Assembly: GCA_003557445.1 (NCBI GenBank)
Contig: PWOK01000102.1
Location: 1-5,158 of the forward strand
DNA length: 5,158 bases
Source of the DNA: Halanaerobiaceae bacterium
GTDB lineage: Bacteria; Bacillota_F; Halanaerobiia; Halanaerobiales; CSSED10-376
Direction: 5' to 3'
Within the stretch, counting starts at the first letter, position 1. The number at the start of each line of letters is the position of its first letter. Both the position numbers and the translations under genes were made by a program. The notes under the pieces are model-generated. The model was not told the origin of the DNA, searched no databases, and was given only the letters and a program-made list of their open reading frames with translations. This document shows, in pieces, positions 1-5,158 of this stretch.

Positions 1-195
1 AATAAACATAAAACAAAAATTGGTGATTCAGTATTTATTGGCAGTAATACAACTCTTATAGCTCCAGTAGAAATTAAAGATGGTGGTAAAACTGGTGCCG
101 GGGCTGTTGTCACAAAAGATGTACCTGAAAAAACAACTGTTATAGGTGTACCGGCTCGTATTTACCAAAAGAAGAAAAACCAACAGGAAAAATAA
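1..195 (+). CDS. glmU: Bifunctional UDP-N-acetylglucosamine pyrophosphorylase / glucosamine-1-phosphate acetyltransferase, C-terminal 64 residues (5' end outside window)
   Basis: Frame 1 is open from the window edge to TAA at 193-195. GlmU acetylates glucosamine-1-phosphate with acetyl-CoA, then uses UTP to make UDP-GlcNAc, the cytoplasmic precursor of peptidoglycan and other wall polymers. Only the end of the left-handed beta-helix acetyltransferase domain is visible. It begins NKHKTKIGD and continues [14 protein letters not shown], which matches the last hexapeptide coils of GlmU, including the Ser after FIG and the Ala in GAG that correspond to acetyl-CoA contacts in E. coli GlmU. The tail after this ([15 protein letters not shown], then a Lys/Gln-rich end) is less typical, because GlmU often ends near an AIARARQ-like segment. 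It resembles other hexapeptide acyltransferases, so a related transferase cannot be wholly excluded. The position directly before prs supports glmU strongly, as in Bacillus gcaD-prs. Confidence 0.85.
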   Translation, partial: NKHKTKIGDSVFIGSNTTLIAPVEIKDGGKTGAGAVVTKDVPEKTTVIGVPARIYQKKKNQQEK

Positions 196-200
196 GGAGG
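194..200 (+). promoter_or_regulatory. Ribosome binding site of prs, overlapping the glmU stop codon
   Basis: AAGGAGG is a near-perfect anti-16S match, 5 nt before the ATG at 206. Its first two bases are the last two of the glmU TAA stop. Terminating ribosomes therefore sit on the prs initiation site, which suggests translational coupling. It also fixes the prs start at 206 and not at the in-frame upstream ATG at 146. Confidence 0.9.
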
Positions 201-205
201 CAGTT

Positions 206-1153
206 ATGTCAACCTATAGTGAAAAAATTAAAATATTTGCAGGAAATTCACATAGAGAACTGGCTCAGGAGATATGTGAATACCTTGGTACAGAACTCCT
301 GGATGCTGAAGTTAAAAGATTCAAAGATGGAGAGATAAATGTCAGGACTTATGAAACTGTAAGAGGAGCAGATGTTTTTGTTATTCAACCAACCTGTCCT
401 CCAATAAATGAAAATTTAATGGAATTACTGGTGATAATAGATTCTTTAAGAAGGGCTTCTGCCCGAAGAATAACAGCTGTTGTTCCTTATTATGCTTATG
501 CCAGACAGGACAGAAAAGCTTTACCCAGGGAACCAATTACGGCTAAACTGGTGGCAAACTTATTAACAACAGCAGGTGCCAGGAGAGCTCTTTCTATTGA
601 TTTACATGCCCCACAAATTCAGGGTTTTTTTGATATACCTGTTGATAATTTATATGGAGCACCACTACTGGTGGAGTATTTCAAAAACAGGGATATTGAA
701 AATCTTACTGCAGTTGCCCCAGATGTAGGGGCTGTAAAAAGGGTTCGTTCAATTGCAGAAGCACTTGATATTCCCATGGCTATAATCGATAAAAGAAGGC
801 CAAAACCAAATGTAGCAGAAGTTGTTAATGTTATTGGTGGTTCAAAAGTAAAAGATTCGAATGTTATCCTGTTTGATGATATAATTGATACAGGAGGAAC
901 GATTAGTGAAGCAGCTAAGGTATTGCATAAACAAGGAGCACGCAATGTTTATGCCTGTGCAACTCATGGGCTTTTTTCAGGTCCTGCTGTAGAGAGGATG
1001 AATAATGCTCCTTTAAAAGAAATTATTGTAACAAATACAATACCTCAAAAAGATACAAAAATTAATAATCTAAAAGTTATTTCAGTTGCACCACTTGTTG
1101 GAGAGGCGATTGACCGTATATTTAAGGATTTATCGGTAAGTGTTTTATTTTAA
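206..1153 (+). CDS. prs: Ribose-phosphate pyrophosphokinase (PRPP synthetase)
   Basis: Encodes 315 residues, the usual length of class I bacterial PRPP synthetases. The enzyme transfers pyrophosphate from ATP to ribose-5-phosphate, giving PRPP for purine, pyrimidine, NAD, His and Trp synthesis in the cytoplasm. Visible landmarks, numbered from the chosen Met, are the ATP-site segment YARQDRK (about 98-104), the metal- and ATP-binding His134 in DLHAPQIQGFFDIP, the catalytic flexible loop DKRRPKPNVAEV (195-206), and the ribose-5-phosphate/PRPP-binding signature FDDIIDTGGT (223-232). The C-terminus SVSVLF is the usual family ending. A further in-frame ATG at 146 would add 20 residues that lie over glmU and have no family counterpart; the Met at 206 follows a strong Shine-Dalgarno and gives the canonical N-terminus (MSTYSEKIKIFAGNSH). 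Probably co-transcribed with glmU, since no promoter is seen between them. Confidence 0.98.
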   Translation: MSTYSEKIKIFAGNSHRELAQEICEYLGTELLDAEVKRFKDGEINVRTYETVRGADVFVIQPTCPPINENLMELLVIIDSLRRASARRITAVVPYYAYARQDRKALPREPITAKLVANLLTTAGARRALSIDLHAPQIQGFFDIPVDNLYGAPLLVEYFKNRDIENLTAVAPDVGAVKRVRSIAEALDIPMAIIDKRRPKPNVAEVVNVIGGSKVKDSNVILFDDIIDTGGTISEAAKVLHKQGARNVYACATHGLFSGPAVERMNNAPLKEIIVTNTIPQKDTKINNLKVISVAPLVGEAIDRIFKDLSVSVLF

Positions 1154-1177
1154 AATCTTTAAAAAATGATTTTTTAT

Positions 1178-1206
1178 TTGCCTATTTTTATTATTAATGC
1201 TATAAT
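1178..1206 (+). promoter_or_regulatory. Predicted housekeeping (sigma-A type) promoter for ctc
   Basis: TATAAT at 1201-1206 is a perfect -10 box, preceded by TG at 1198-1199 (extended -10, TGnTATAAT). A -35-like TTGCCT lies at 1178-1183 (4 of 6 matches to TTGACA), with an exact 17-bp spacer. Transcription would begin near 1213, leaving a leader of about 30 nt. The site lies wholly in the prs-ctc gap, where such a match is more credible than one inside a gene. In B. subtilis ctc is a classic sigma-B stress gene, but I see no sigma-B-like motif (GTTTAA-N12-15-GGGTAT) here. Predicted from sequence only. Confidence 0.7.
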
Positions 1207-1229
1207 GTTTTAAAAAGTTTATTTTAAAC

Positions 1230-1234
1230 AGGAG
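1230..1234 (+). promoter_or_regulatory. Ribosome binding site of ctc, decides the start
   Basis: AGGAG ends 8 nt before the ATG at 1243. An in-frame GTG at 1234 overlaps this site itself and so cannot be the start served by it. ATG 1243 is therefore the initiation codon. Confidence 0.85.
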
Positions 1235-1242
1235 TGGTTATA

Positions 1243-1926
1243 ATGGAAAGATATGATGTTCAGGTAGAACTTAGACAAAAAACAGGTAAAGGGGCTGCAA
1301 GAAGCCTCAGAAGAAAAGGAAAAATACCAGCAGTAGTTTACGGAAAAACAATTGATCCTCAACCTTTAACTGTTGATTTAGAAGGAATACAGAACAAACT
1401 TAACAGTAATGCAATTTTTAATTTAAAAATAATCGATAAAGATGAAAATCAAAGAGAAGAAATTGCTATGGTCAAGGATTATCAAAAAGACGTTATTAAG
1501 GGTAAAATAATTCATGTTGATTTTCAAAAAATCTCTATGGATGAAAAAATATCAATCGAAGTACCTATTAAACTTATTGGTGATGCCAAAGGAGTTCAAG
1601 AAGGTGGAGTATTACAACAATTGATGAGAGAGGTTGCAATTGAAGTATTACCTGAGAATATTCCAGATGAACTGGAATTGGATATAAGTGAATTAGATGT
1701 AGGAGATTCATTACAGGTAGGAGACCTTGATGTAGGAGAAGATATTGATTTAGTTGATTCACCAGAGGAAGTAATTGTAACAGTTGTAACACCTTCCGAA
1801 GAAATTGAAGAAGAAGAAGAAATTGAAGATGAATTTATTGAACCTGAAGTTATTGGAGAAGAGGATGAGGAAGAAGAAGGAGAAATTGAAGAAGAAACAG
1901 AAGAAGAAGAACCTGAAAATAAGTAA
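1243..1926 (+). CDS. ctc: 50S ribosomal protein L25, long Ctc/TL5 form with extreme Glu-rich C-terminal tail
   Basis: Encodes 227 residues. The N-terminal L25 domain (about 1-94) begins VQVELRQKTGKGAARSLRRK and continues GKIPAVVYGK, the hallmark of the 5S rRNA-binding L25 family; it binds 5S rRNA in the central protuberance of the large subunit. The second beta-rich domain of the long Ctc/TL5 form follows (about 95-183), with the typical VPIKLIGDAKGVQEGGVL and LPENIPDELELDISELDVGDSL segments. Residues 185-227 are a low-complexity acidic tail, with 26 Glu and 2 Asp in 43 residues, encoded mainly by GAA/GAG triplets. Long-form L25 proteins often have acidic tails, but this one is unusually long and dense. 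The gene ends with tandem in-frame stops (TAA TAA). It lies between prs and pth as in Bacillus, and probably has its own promoter. Confidence 0.95.
   Translation: MERYDVQVELRQKTGKGAARSLRRKGKIPAVVYGKTIDPQPLTVDLEGIQNKLNSNAIFNLKIIDKDENQREEIAMVKDYQKDVIKGKIIHVDFQKISMDEKISIEVPIKLIGDAKGVQEGGVLQQLMREVAIEVLPENIPDELELDISELDVGDSLQVGDLDVGEDIDLVDSPEEVIVTVVTPSEEIEEEEEIEDEFIEPEVIGEEDEEEEGEIEEETEEEEPENK
1799..1917 (+). repeat. Imperfect GAA/GAG triplet-repeat tract encoding the L25 acidic tail
   Basis: This stretch is almost entirely purine on the + strand and consists of runs of two to five GAA/GAG codons broken by ATT, GAT, ACA and CCT codons. It is a coding simple-sequence region, not an independent element. 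Codons stay in the L25 frame to the stop, so it is intact. Such tracts can change length by replication slippage in three-base steps without breaking the reading frame. Read one base out of frame it would encode a Lys-rich peptide, which explains a spurious open frame across this part. Confidence 0.8.
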
Positions 1927-1935
1927 TAATTTAAA

Positions 1936-1971
1936 AGGGCGTAATCCTTTTAAATGTATGGATTACGCTTT
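1936..1971 (+). terminator. Intergenic stem-loop between ctc and pth (possible weak terminator, attenuator or processing site)
   Basis: GCGTAATCC at 1939-1947 pairs perfectly with GGATTACGC at 1960-1968 around a 12-nt AT-rich loop. Two G-T wobbles and one A-T pair extend the stem to about 12 bp. It begins 10 nt after the ctc stop and ends about 18 nt before the pth ribosome binding site. The downstream side has only a broken T tract (CTTTAAG, then GGTTTTATT), so efficient intrinsic termination is doubtful. Read on the opposite strand the T tract is better, but no minus-strand gene ends here. The hairpin itself is seen directly; its role is inferred. Confidence 0.45.
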
Positions 1972-1988
1972 AAGTATGGTTTTATTCT

Positions 1989-1994
1989 GGAGTG
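1989..1994 (+). promoter_or_regulatory. Ribosome binding site for the TTG start of pth
   Basis: GGAG at 1989-1992, inside GGAGTG, lies 9 nt before TTG at 2002. There is no ATG in the pth frame near the canonical N-terminus, so this site supports initiation at the rare codon TTG. Confidence 0.75.
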
Positions 1995-2001
1995 ATTTAA
2001 T

Positions 2002-2562
2002 TTGAAATTAGTAATAGGTCTGGGTAATCCAGGGAAAAAATATGCTGGTACCAGACATAATGCGGGATTTCAGGCTATCCATAAAATTGCTGATCATTTT
2101 AATTTTAAAAAACCTGATTACAGGCTCAATGCCCTGATTGCAAAAGGAAGTATAGCCAGCAGCAATATTATTCTGGCACAGCCCTGTTCTTATATGAATA
2201 AAAGTGGTAGAGTTGTAAAAAAAATAGTTGAGTATTATAATATTGAAGTGGATAATTTGATAATAATATATGATGATCTTGATTTACCAACAGGAAAAAT
2301 AAGGATTAAAACAAGAGGAAGCAGTGGAGGCCATAAAGGGTTAAATTCTATAATATTTCATCTTGGTACCAGGGAATTTGCCAGAATAAGAATTGGTATA
2401 GGCCGGCCACCTGATGATACTTTTAAAATAACCGATTATGTATTAACCGGTTTTACAACTGAAGAAAAAGATAAAATGTTAGAGGCTTACGAAAAAACAA
2501 CTTCTGCTATAGAGGTTATCTGTAAAGAAGATTATCAAGAAGCAATGAATCAATTTAATTAA
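2002..2562 (+). CDS. pth: Peptidyl-tRNA hydrolase (bacterial Pth family), TTG start
   Basis: Encodes 186 residues, a normal length for bacterial Pth. The enzyme hydrolyses the ester bond of peptidyl-tRNAs dropped by ribosomes, recycling tRNA in the cytoplasm; it is usually essential. The TTG start puts the family's opening MKLVIGLGNPGKKYAGTRHN exactly where it belongs. Conserved residues visible are Asn9 (GLGNPG), catalytic His19 (TRHN), Asn66 (SYMNKSG) and Asp91 (YDDLDLPTGKIR), which correspond to E. coli Asn10, His20, Asn68 and Asp93. The segment GSSGGHKGLNSI (106-117) is the conserved GGHNGLKSI region, but with Lys112 where most family members have Asn (E. coli Asn114). RIGIGRPP follows at about 130-137. 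The gene corresponds to B. subtilis spoVC, also located between ctc and mfd. Possibly co-transcribed with ctc through the intervening hairpin. Confidence 0.97.
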   Translation: MKLVIGLGNPGKKYAGTRHNAGFQAIHKIADHFNFKKPDYRLNALIAKGSIASSNIILAQPCSYMNKSGRVVKKIVEYYNIEVDNLIIIYDDLDLPTGKIRIKTRGSSGGHKGLNSIIFHLGTREFARIRIGIGRPPDDTFKITDYVLTGFTTEEKDKMLEAYEKTTSAIEVICKEDYQEAMNQFN

Positions 2563-2592
2563 GACCCGTGTAGTTTTTACAGGGGTCATTTT
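2563..2592 (+). terminator. Terminator-like hairpin after pth
   Basis: Directly after the pth stop, GACCC (2563-2567) pairs with GGGTC (2583-2587). After one G/G mismatch, TGTA (2569-2572) pairs with TACA (2578-2581), leaving a 5-nt GTTTT loop. The 3' side continues ATTTTG and stays T-rich (CTATTTGATTT). This fits a moderate intrinsic terminator with an interrupted T tract, perhaps leaky, because no convincing promoter for mfd is visible downstream. Confidence 0.6.
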
Positions 2593-2621
2593 GCTATTTG
2601 ATTTATAAATAAAAGGAAACA

Positions 2622-2626
2622 GGGAG
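2622..2626 (+). promoter_or_regulatory. Ribosome binding site of mfd
   Basis: GGGAG lies 6 nt before the ATG at 2633. It is the only good site near the start of the long open frame and supports this ATG over the in-frame ATG five codons later (2648). Confidence 0.8.
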
Positions 2627-2632
2627 ATTTTA

Positions 2633-5158
2633 ATGAGTCTAGAAAAAATGTTTTTTAAAAGCAAGAAGACAGAAAAAATAATAGAATTACTTGATCAACA
2701 GGAAAGTTTAAAGCTTTCCGGATTGACAAATTCCAGGCTGGCTTTTTTTATTAGCAATATAGAATCAAAATTATCGGGAAACAATATATTGATAACTTAT
2801 GATCAGGTTCAGGCTGATAAACTATATCAGGATTTAATTCGTCTGTTAAATAAAGATAAGCTTATACTTTTCCCGGAAATAGAAGTATTACCACATGAAC
2901 AGATAGATGCTGACTATCATATAAAAAGATCCAGAATGGAAGTTTTACAAAACTGTTTATTTAATAATAATGATAAACTTATAATTACCCCGATTTCAGC
3001 TTTATTTAGAAAATTAATGCCTGTAGAAATATTTGAGGATTATTCTATAACTCTTAAACCCGGAAGTAATATTAATTTAGATTCTTTGATTAAAAACCTT
3101 AATATTTTAGGATATGAAAGAGAGGATATGGTAGAAGATCCCCTGCAATTTAGTGTAAGGGGTGGAATTATAGATATATTTTGTTTAACATCAGATCATC
3201 CCTATCGTATTGAATTATTTGGGGATGAAGTTGATTCAATAAGAAAATTTAATATTGATACACAAAGATCCATTAAAAATATAAAAAATATTTATATACC
3301 TCCAGCAGAAGAAATAATATTATTACCTGAAACAATAAATGATAAAATAAAAATTATAAAAAATGATTTTAAGACAGCAATAAAAAGACTTAAAAATATT
3401 GATAATGAAGAAGAAGCAGAGTATTTGAAAGAAAAGAGCCAGAAGGCACTGGAGAGATTGAGTCAATTTAATAAATTTCCGGGTTATGCTCAATTTGTTC
3501 CCTATTTTTATAAAAATTCTGGTAGTTTATTTGATTATATTGATGATAATTCTTTAATTATATTTGATCAATATAAAAGGATTCAGGAAAAAATGGAAAG
3601 TTATAACCGTGATATCAAGGAGACATATTCCAGTTTACTGGAACAGGGAAGTGTCTTAAATACCTATATAGATAATTTTTTCAATCCAGCAGAATTAAAA
3701 AAAACATTTACAGAAAAATGTGCTGTTTATTGTACTGAAGAATTTTACAAAATTAATTTAAACAGGGAATTAAAAAAAATCACTTATGAAACAACAGGGG
3801 TGGAACCTTATCATGGTCAGCTTGAACTGTTCATAGAAAGATTAAAAGAGTTAATTGAAAGCAGATATAGAATAGTTATAGCACTGGAGAAAAAAGGGCA
3901 AAGAAAAAGGATTGAACAGTTTTTAAAAGAAAGGAATTTACCTGTTTCAAATAATATTAATAATTTATATAAGGGGAAAATTAGTCTGTATAATGAGACT
4001 TTAGCTGAGGGTTTTATAATTGAAGATCTGGACCTTGTTGTATTCACAGAAAAGGAAATTCTGGGGCAAAGAAGTCCCAGAAAAAAACACATAACAAATA
4101 TGGAACAGGGTATAAAAATATCTTCTTTAAATGAATTAAATCCTGGAGATTATGTAGTTCATGAGAACCATGGGATTGGTAAATATCTGGGTGTAAAAAC
4201 CCTTGAGGTGCAAAAAAAACATCAGGATTATCTTGTATTAAAATATGCAGAGGGAGATAAATTATATGTCCCTACTGATAAGGTGGACCTGGTACAAAAA
4301 TATGTTGGAGCTGATAGTAAACCACCCTCTTTATATAAACTGGGAGGAAGTAAATGGCAAAAAGTAAAACAAAAAGTTAAAGATTCTGTTAAAGATATGG
4401 CCATAGGATTACTTGAATTATATGCTGAGAGAGAAACAGTAGAAGGTTATGCGTTTTCAGAGGATACTATCTGGCAGAAAGAATTTGAAGACTCTTTTTC
4501 CTATGAAGAAACACCTGACCAGATTAAGTCTATAGAAGAAGTTAAAAAGGATATGGAATCTTCGCTTCCCATGGATAGGTTGTTATGTGGGGATGTGGGA
4601 TATGGAAAAACAGAGGTAGCTATTAGAGCAGCTTTTAAAGCAGCTATAGATGAAAAACAGACTGCAGTTTTAGTACCTACTACAATTCTTGCCCAGCAGC
4701 ATTTTAATACATTCAGGGAAAGAATAGATGATTTTCCTATTACAGTTGATATGATAAGCAGGTTTAGAACGAGAAAAGAACAGAGAGAAATATTAAAAAA
4801 AGTGACCAGTGGTGAGATTGATATAATTATTGGTACTCATAGGTTGATTTCTGATGATGTAACTTTTAATGATCTTGGGCTTTTAATAATTGATGAAGAA
4901 CAGAGATTTGGTGTTTCTCATAAAGAAAAAATAAAAAATATTAAAAAAAATGTTGATGTATTAACTTTAACTGCTACTCCAATTCCCAGAACATTGCATA
5001 TGGCTCTGGCAGGTGTCAGAGATATGAGTGTGATAGAAACTCCTCCTGAAAACCGTTATCCAATAAGGACATATATCAGGGAATTTAATCCAGAATTAAT
5101 AAAGGAAGCTATCAGGAGAGAAATGGGTAGAGAGGGACAGGTTTATTTTGTTCATAAC
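2633..5158 (+). CDS. mfd: Transcription-repair coupling factor Mfd, N-terminal 842 residues (3' end outside window)
   Basis: The frame is open for 842 codons to the window edge; full Mfd is usually about 1,150 residues, so roughly 300 are missing. Mfd is a DNA translocase that pushes or dislodges RNA polymerase stalled at lesions and recruits UvrA. The N-terminal part is the UvrB-like module: VRGGIIDIF (about 175-183) and ELFGDEVDSIRKF (from 194) are the UvrB/Mfd signatures, and this module lacks the helicase ATP motifs. The RNA polymerase-interacting domain (CarD-like) covers about 502-560, with NPGDYVVHENHGIGKYLG and KLYVPTDKVDLV. The translocase has Walker A GDVGYGKTE (653-661), motif Ia VLVPTTILAQQH (about 679-690), Walker B DEEQRFGV (754-761, the DEEQ form common in Bacillota) and motif III TATPIPRT (780-787). 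The sequence stops in the second RecA-like lobe at GQVYFVHN; the TRG motif and the UvrA-masking C-terminal domain lie beyond. No frameshift was seen. Confidence 0.97.
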   Translation, partial: MSLEKMFFKSKKTEKIIELLDQQESLKLSGLTNSRLAFFISNIESKLSGNNILITYDQVQADKLYQDLIRLLNKDKLILFPEIEVLPHEQIDADYHIKRSRMEVLQNCLFNNNDKLIITPISALFRKLMPVEIFEDYSITLKPGSNINLDSLIKNLNILGYEREDMVEDPLQFSVRGGIIDIFCLTSDHPYRIELFGDEVDSIRKFNIDTQRSIKNIKNIYIPPAEEIILLPETINDKIKIIKNDFKTAIKRLKNIDNEEEAEYLKEKSQKALERLSQFNKFPGYAQFVPYFYKNSGSLFDYIDDNSLIIFDQYKRIQEKMESYNRDIKETYSSLLEQGSVLNTYIDNFFNPAELKKTFTEKCAVYCTEEFYKINLNRELKKITYETTGVEPYHGQLELFIERLKELIESRYRIVIALEKKGQRKRIEQFLKERNLPVSNNINNLYKGKISLYNETLAEGFIIEDLDLVVFTEKEILGQRSPRKKHITNMEQGIKISSLNELNPGDYVVHENHGIGKYLGVKTLEVQKKHQDYLVLKYAEGDKLYVPTDKVDLVQKYVGADSKPPSLYKLGGSKWQKVKQKVKDSVKDMAIGLLELYAERETVEGYAFSEDTIWQKEFEDSFSYEETPDQIKSIEEVKKDMESSLPMDRLLCGDVGYGKTEVAIRAAFKAAIDEKQTAVLVPTTILAQQHFNTFRERIDDFPITVDMISRFRTRKEQREILKKVTSGEIDIIIGTHRLISDDVTFNDLGLLIIDEEQRFGVSHKEKIKNIKKNVDVLTLTATPIPRTLHMALAGVRDMSVIETPPENRYPIRTYIREFNPELIKEAIRREMGREGQVYFVHN

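Noticed and set aside
146..205. Upstream in-frame ATG extending prs by 20 residues
   Set aside because: It overlaps the end of glmU in another frame, has no family counterpart, and the strong ribosome binding site at 194-200 serves the ATG at 206.
619..945. Minus-strand open frame inside prs
   Set aside because: It is antisense to a well-conserved coding region, without a recognisable product or supporting ribosome binding site.
1152..1176. Possible terminator after prs (AAAATC pairing with GATTTT, then T run)
   Set aside because: The stem is 6 bp with a single G-C pair and a 10-nt loop, too weak to call in such AT-rich DNA.
1805..2005. Lys-rich 66-residue open frame across the L25 tail and the ctc-pth gap
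   Set aside because: It is the GAA repeat read one base out of frame, beginning at a TTG without a ribosome binding site; low complexity with no homology I recognise.
2576..2609. Possible mfd promoter (TTTACA and TATAAA)
   Set aside because: The two boxes are 22 bp apart, beyond the normal spacing, and the -35 would lie inside the terminator-like stem.
3817..4092. Minus-strand open frame inside mfd
   Set aside because: Antisense shadow of the mfd frame; its Ser/Leu/Phe-rich composition is what complemented AT-rich coding sequence gives.

Overview
This window is AT-rich DNA carrying five genes, all on the + strand: the 3' end of glmU (1-195), prs (206-1153), a ctc/rplY-type 50S ribosomal protein L25 gene (1243-1926), pth (2002-2562) and the first 842 codons of mfd (2633 to the window edge). 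The order glmU-prs-ctc-pth-mfd is a well-known housekeeping cluster of Bacillota (Bacillus subtilis has gcaD-prs-ctc-spoVC-mfd). The low GC content, strong GGAGG-type ribosome binding sites, a TTG start and AAA/ATA/AAT-rich codon use all fit a low-GC Bacillota. The long Glu-rich tail on L25 loosely suggests a salt-adapted anaerobe such as Halanaerobiales, but that placement is a guess.

Layout. GlmU and prs are 10 nt apart, and the prs ribosome binding site begins inside the glmU stop codon, so the two are probably co-transcribed and translationally coupled. An 89-nt gap after prs holds a good extended -10 promoter, so ctc and the genes behind it probably also have their own transcription start. 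A 75-nt gap between ctc and pth contains a perfect 9-bp stem-loop, and pth then starts at TTG. After pth a 70-nt gap holds a terminator-like hairpin followed by the mfd ribosome binding site. No stretch longer than 300 bases lacks a gene.

How the genes work together. GlmU makes UDP-GlcNAc for the cell wall and Prs makes PRPP for nucleotide, His and Trp synthesis. L25/Ctc binds 5S rRNA in the large ribosomal subunit, Pth recycles peptidyl-tRNA, and Mfd removes stalled RNA polymerase and recruits the excision repair proteins. They are growth and information-processing genes rather than a single pathway.

I found no mobile element, CRISPR array, tRNA, rRNA, phage gene or undescribed system. The points worth a second look are small: the extreme acidic tail of L25, the intergenic hairpin, a Lys where Pth usually has Asn, and an atypical GlmU C-terminus.
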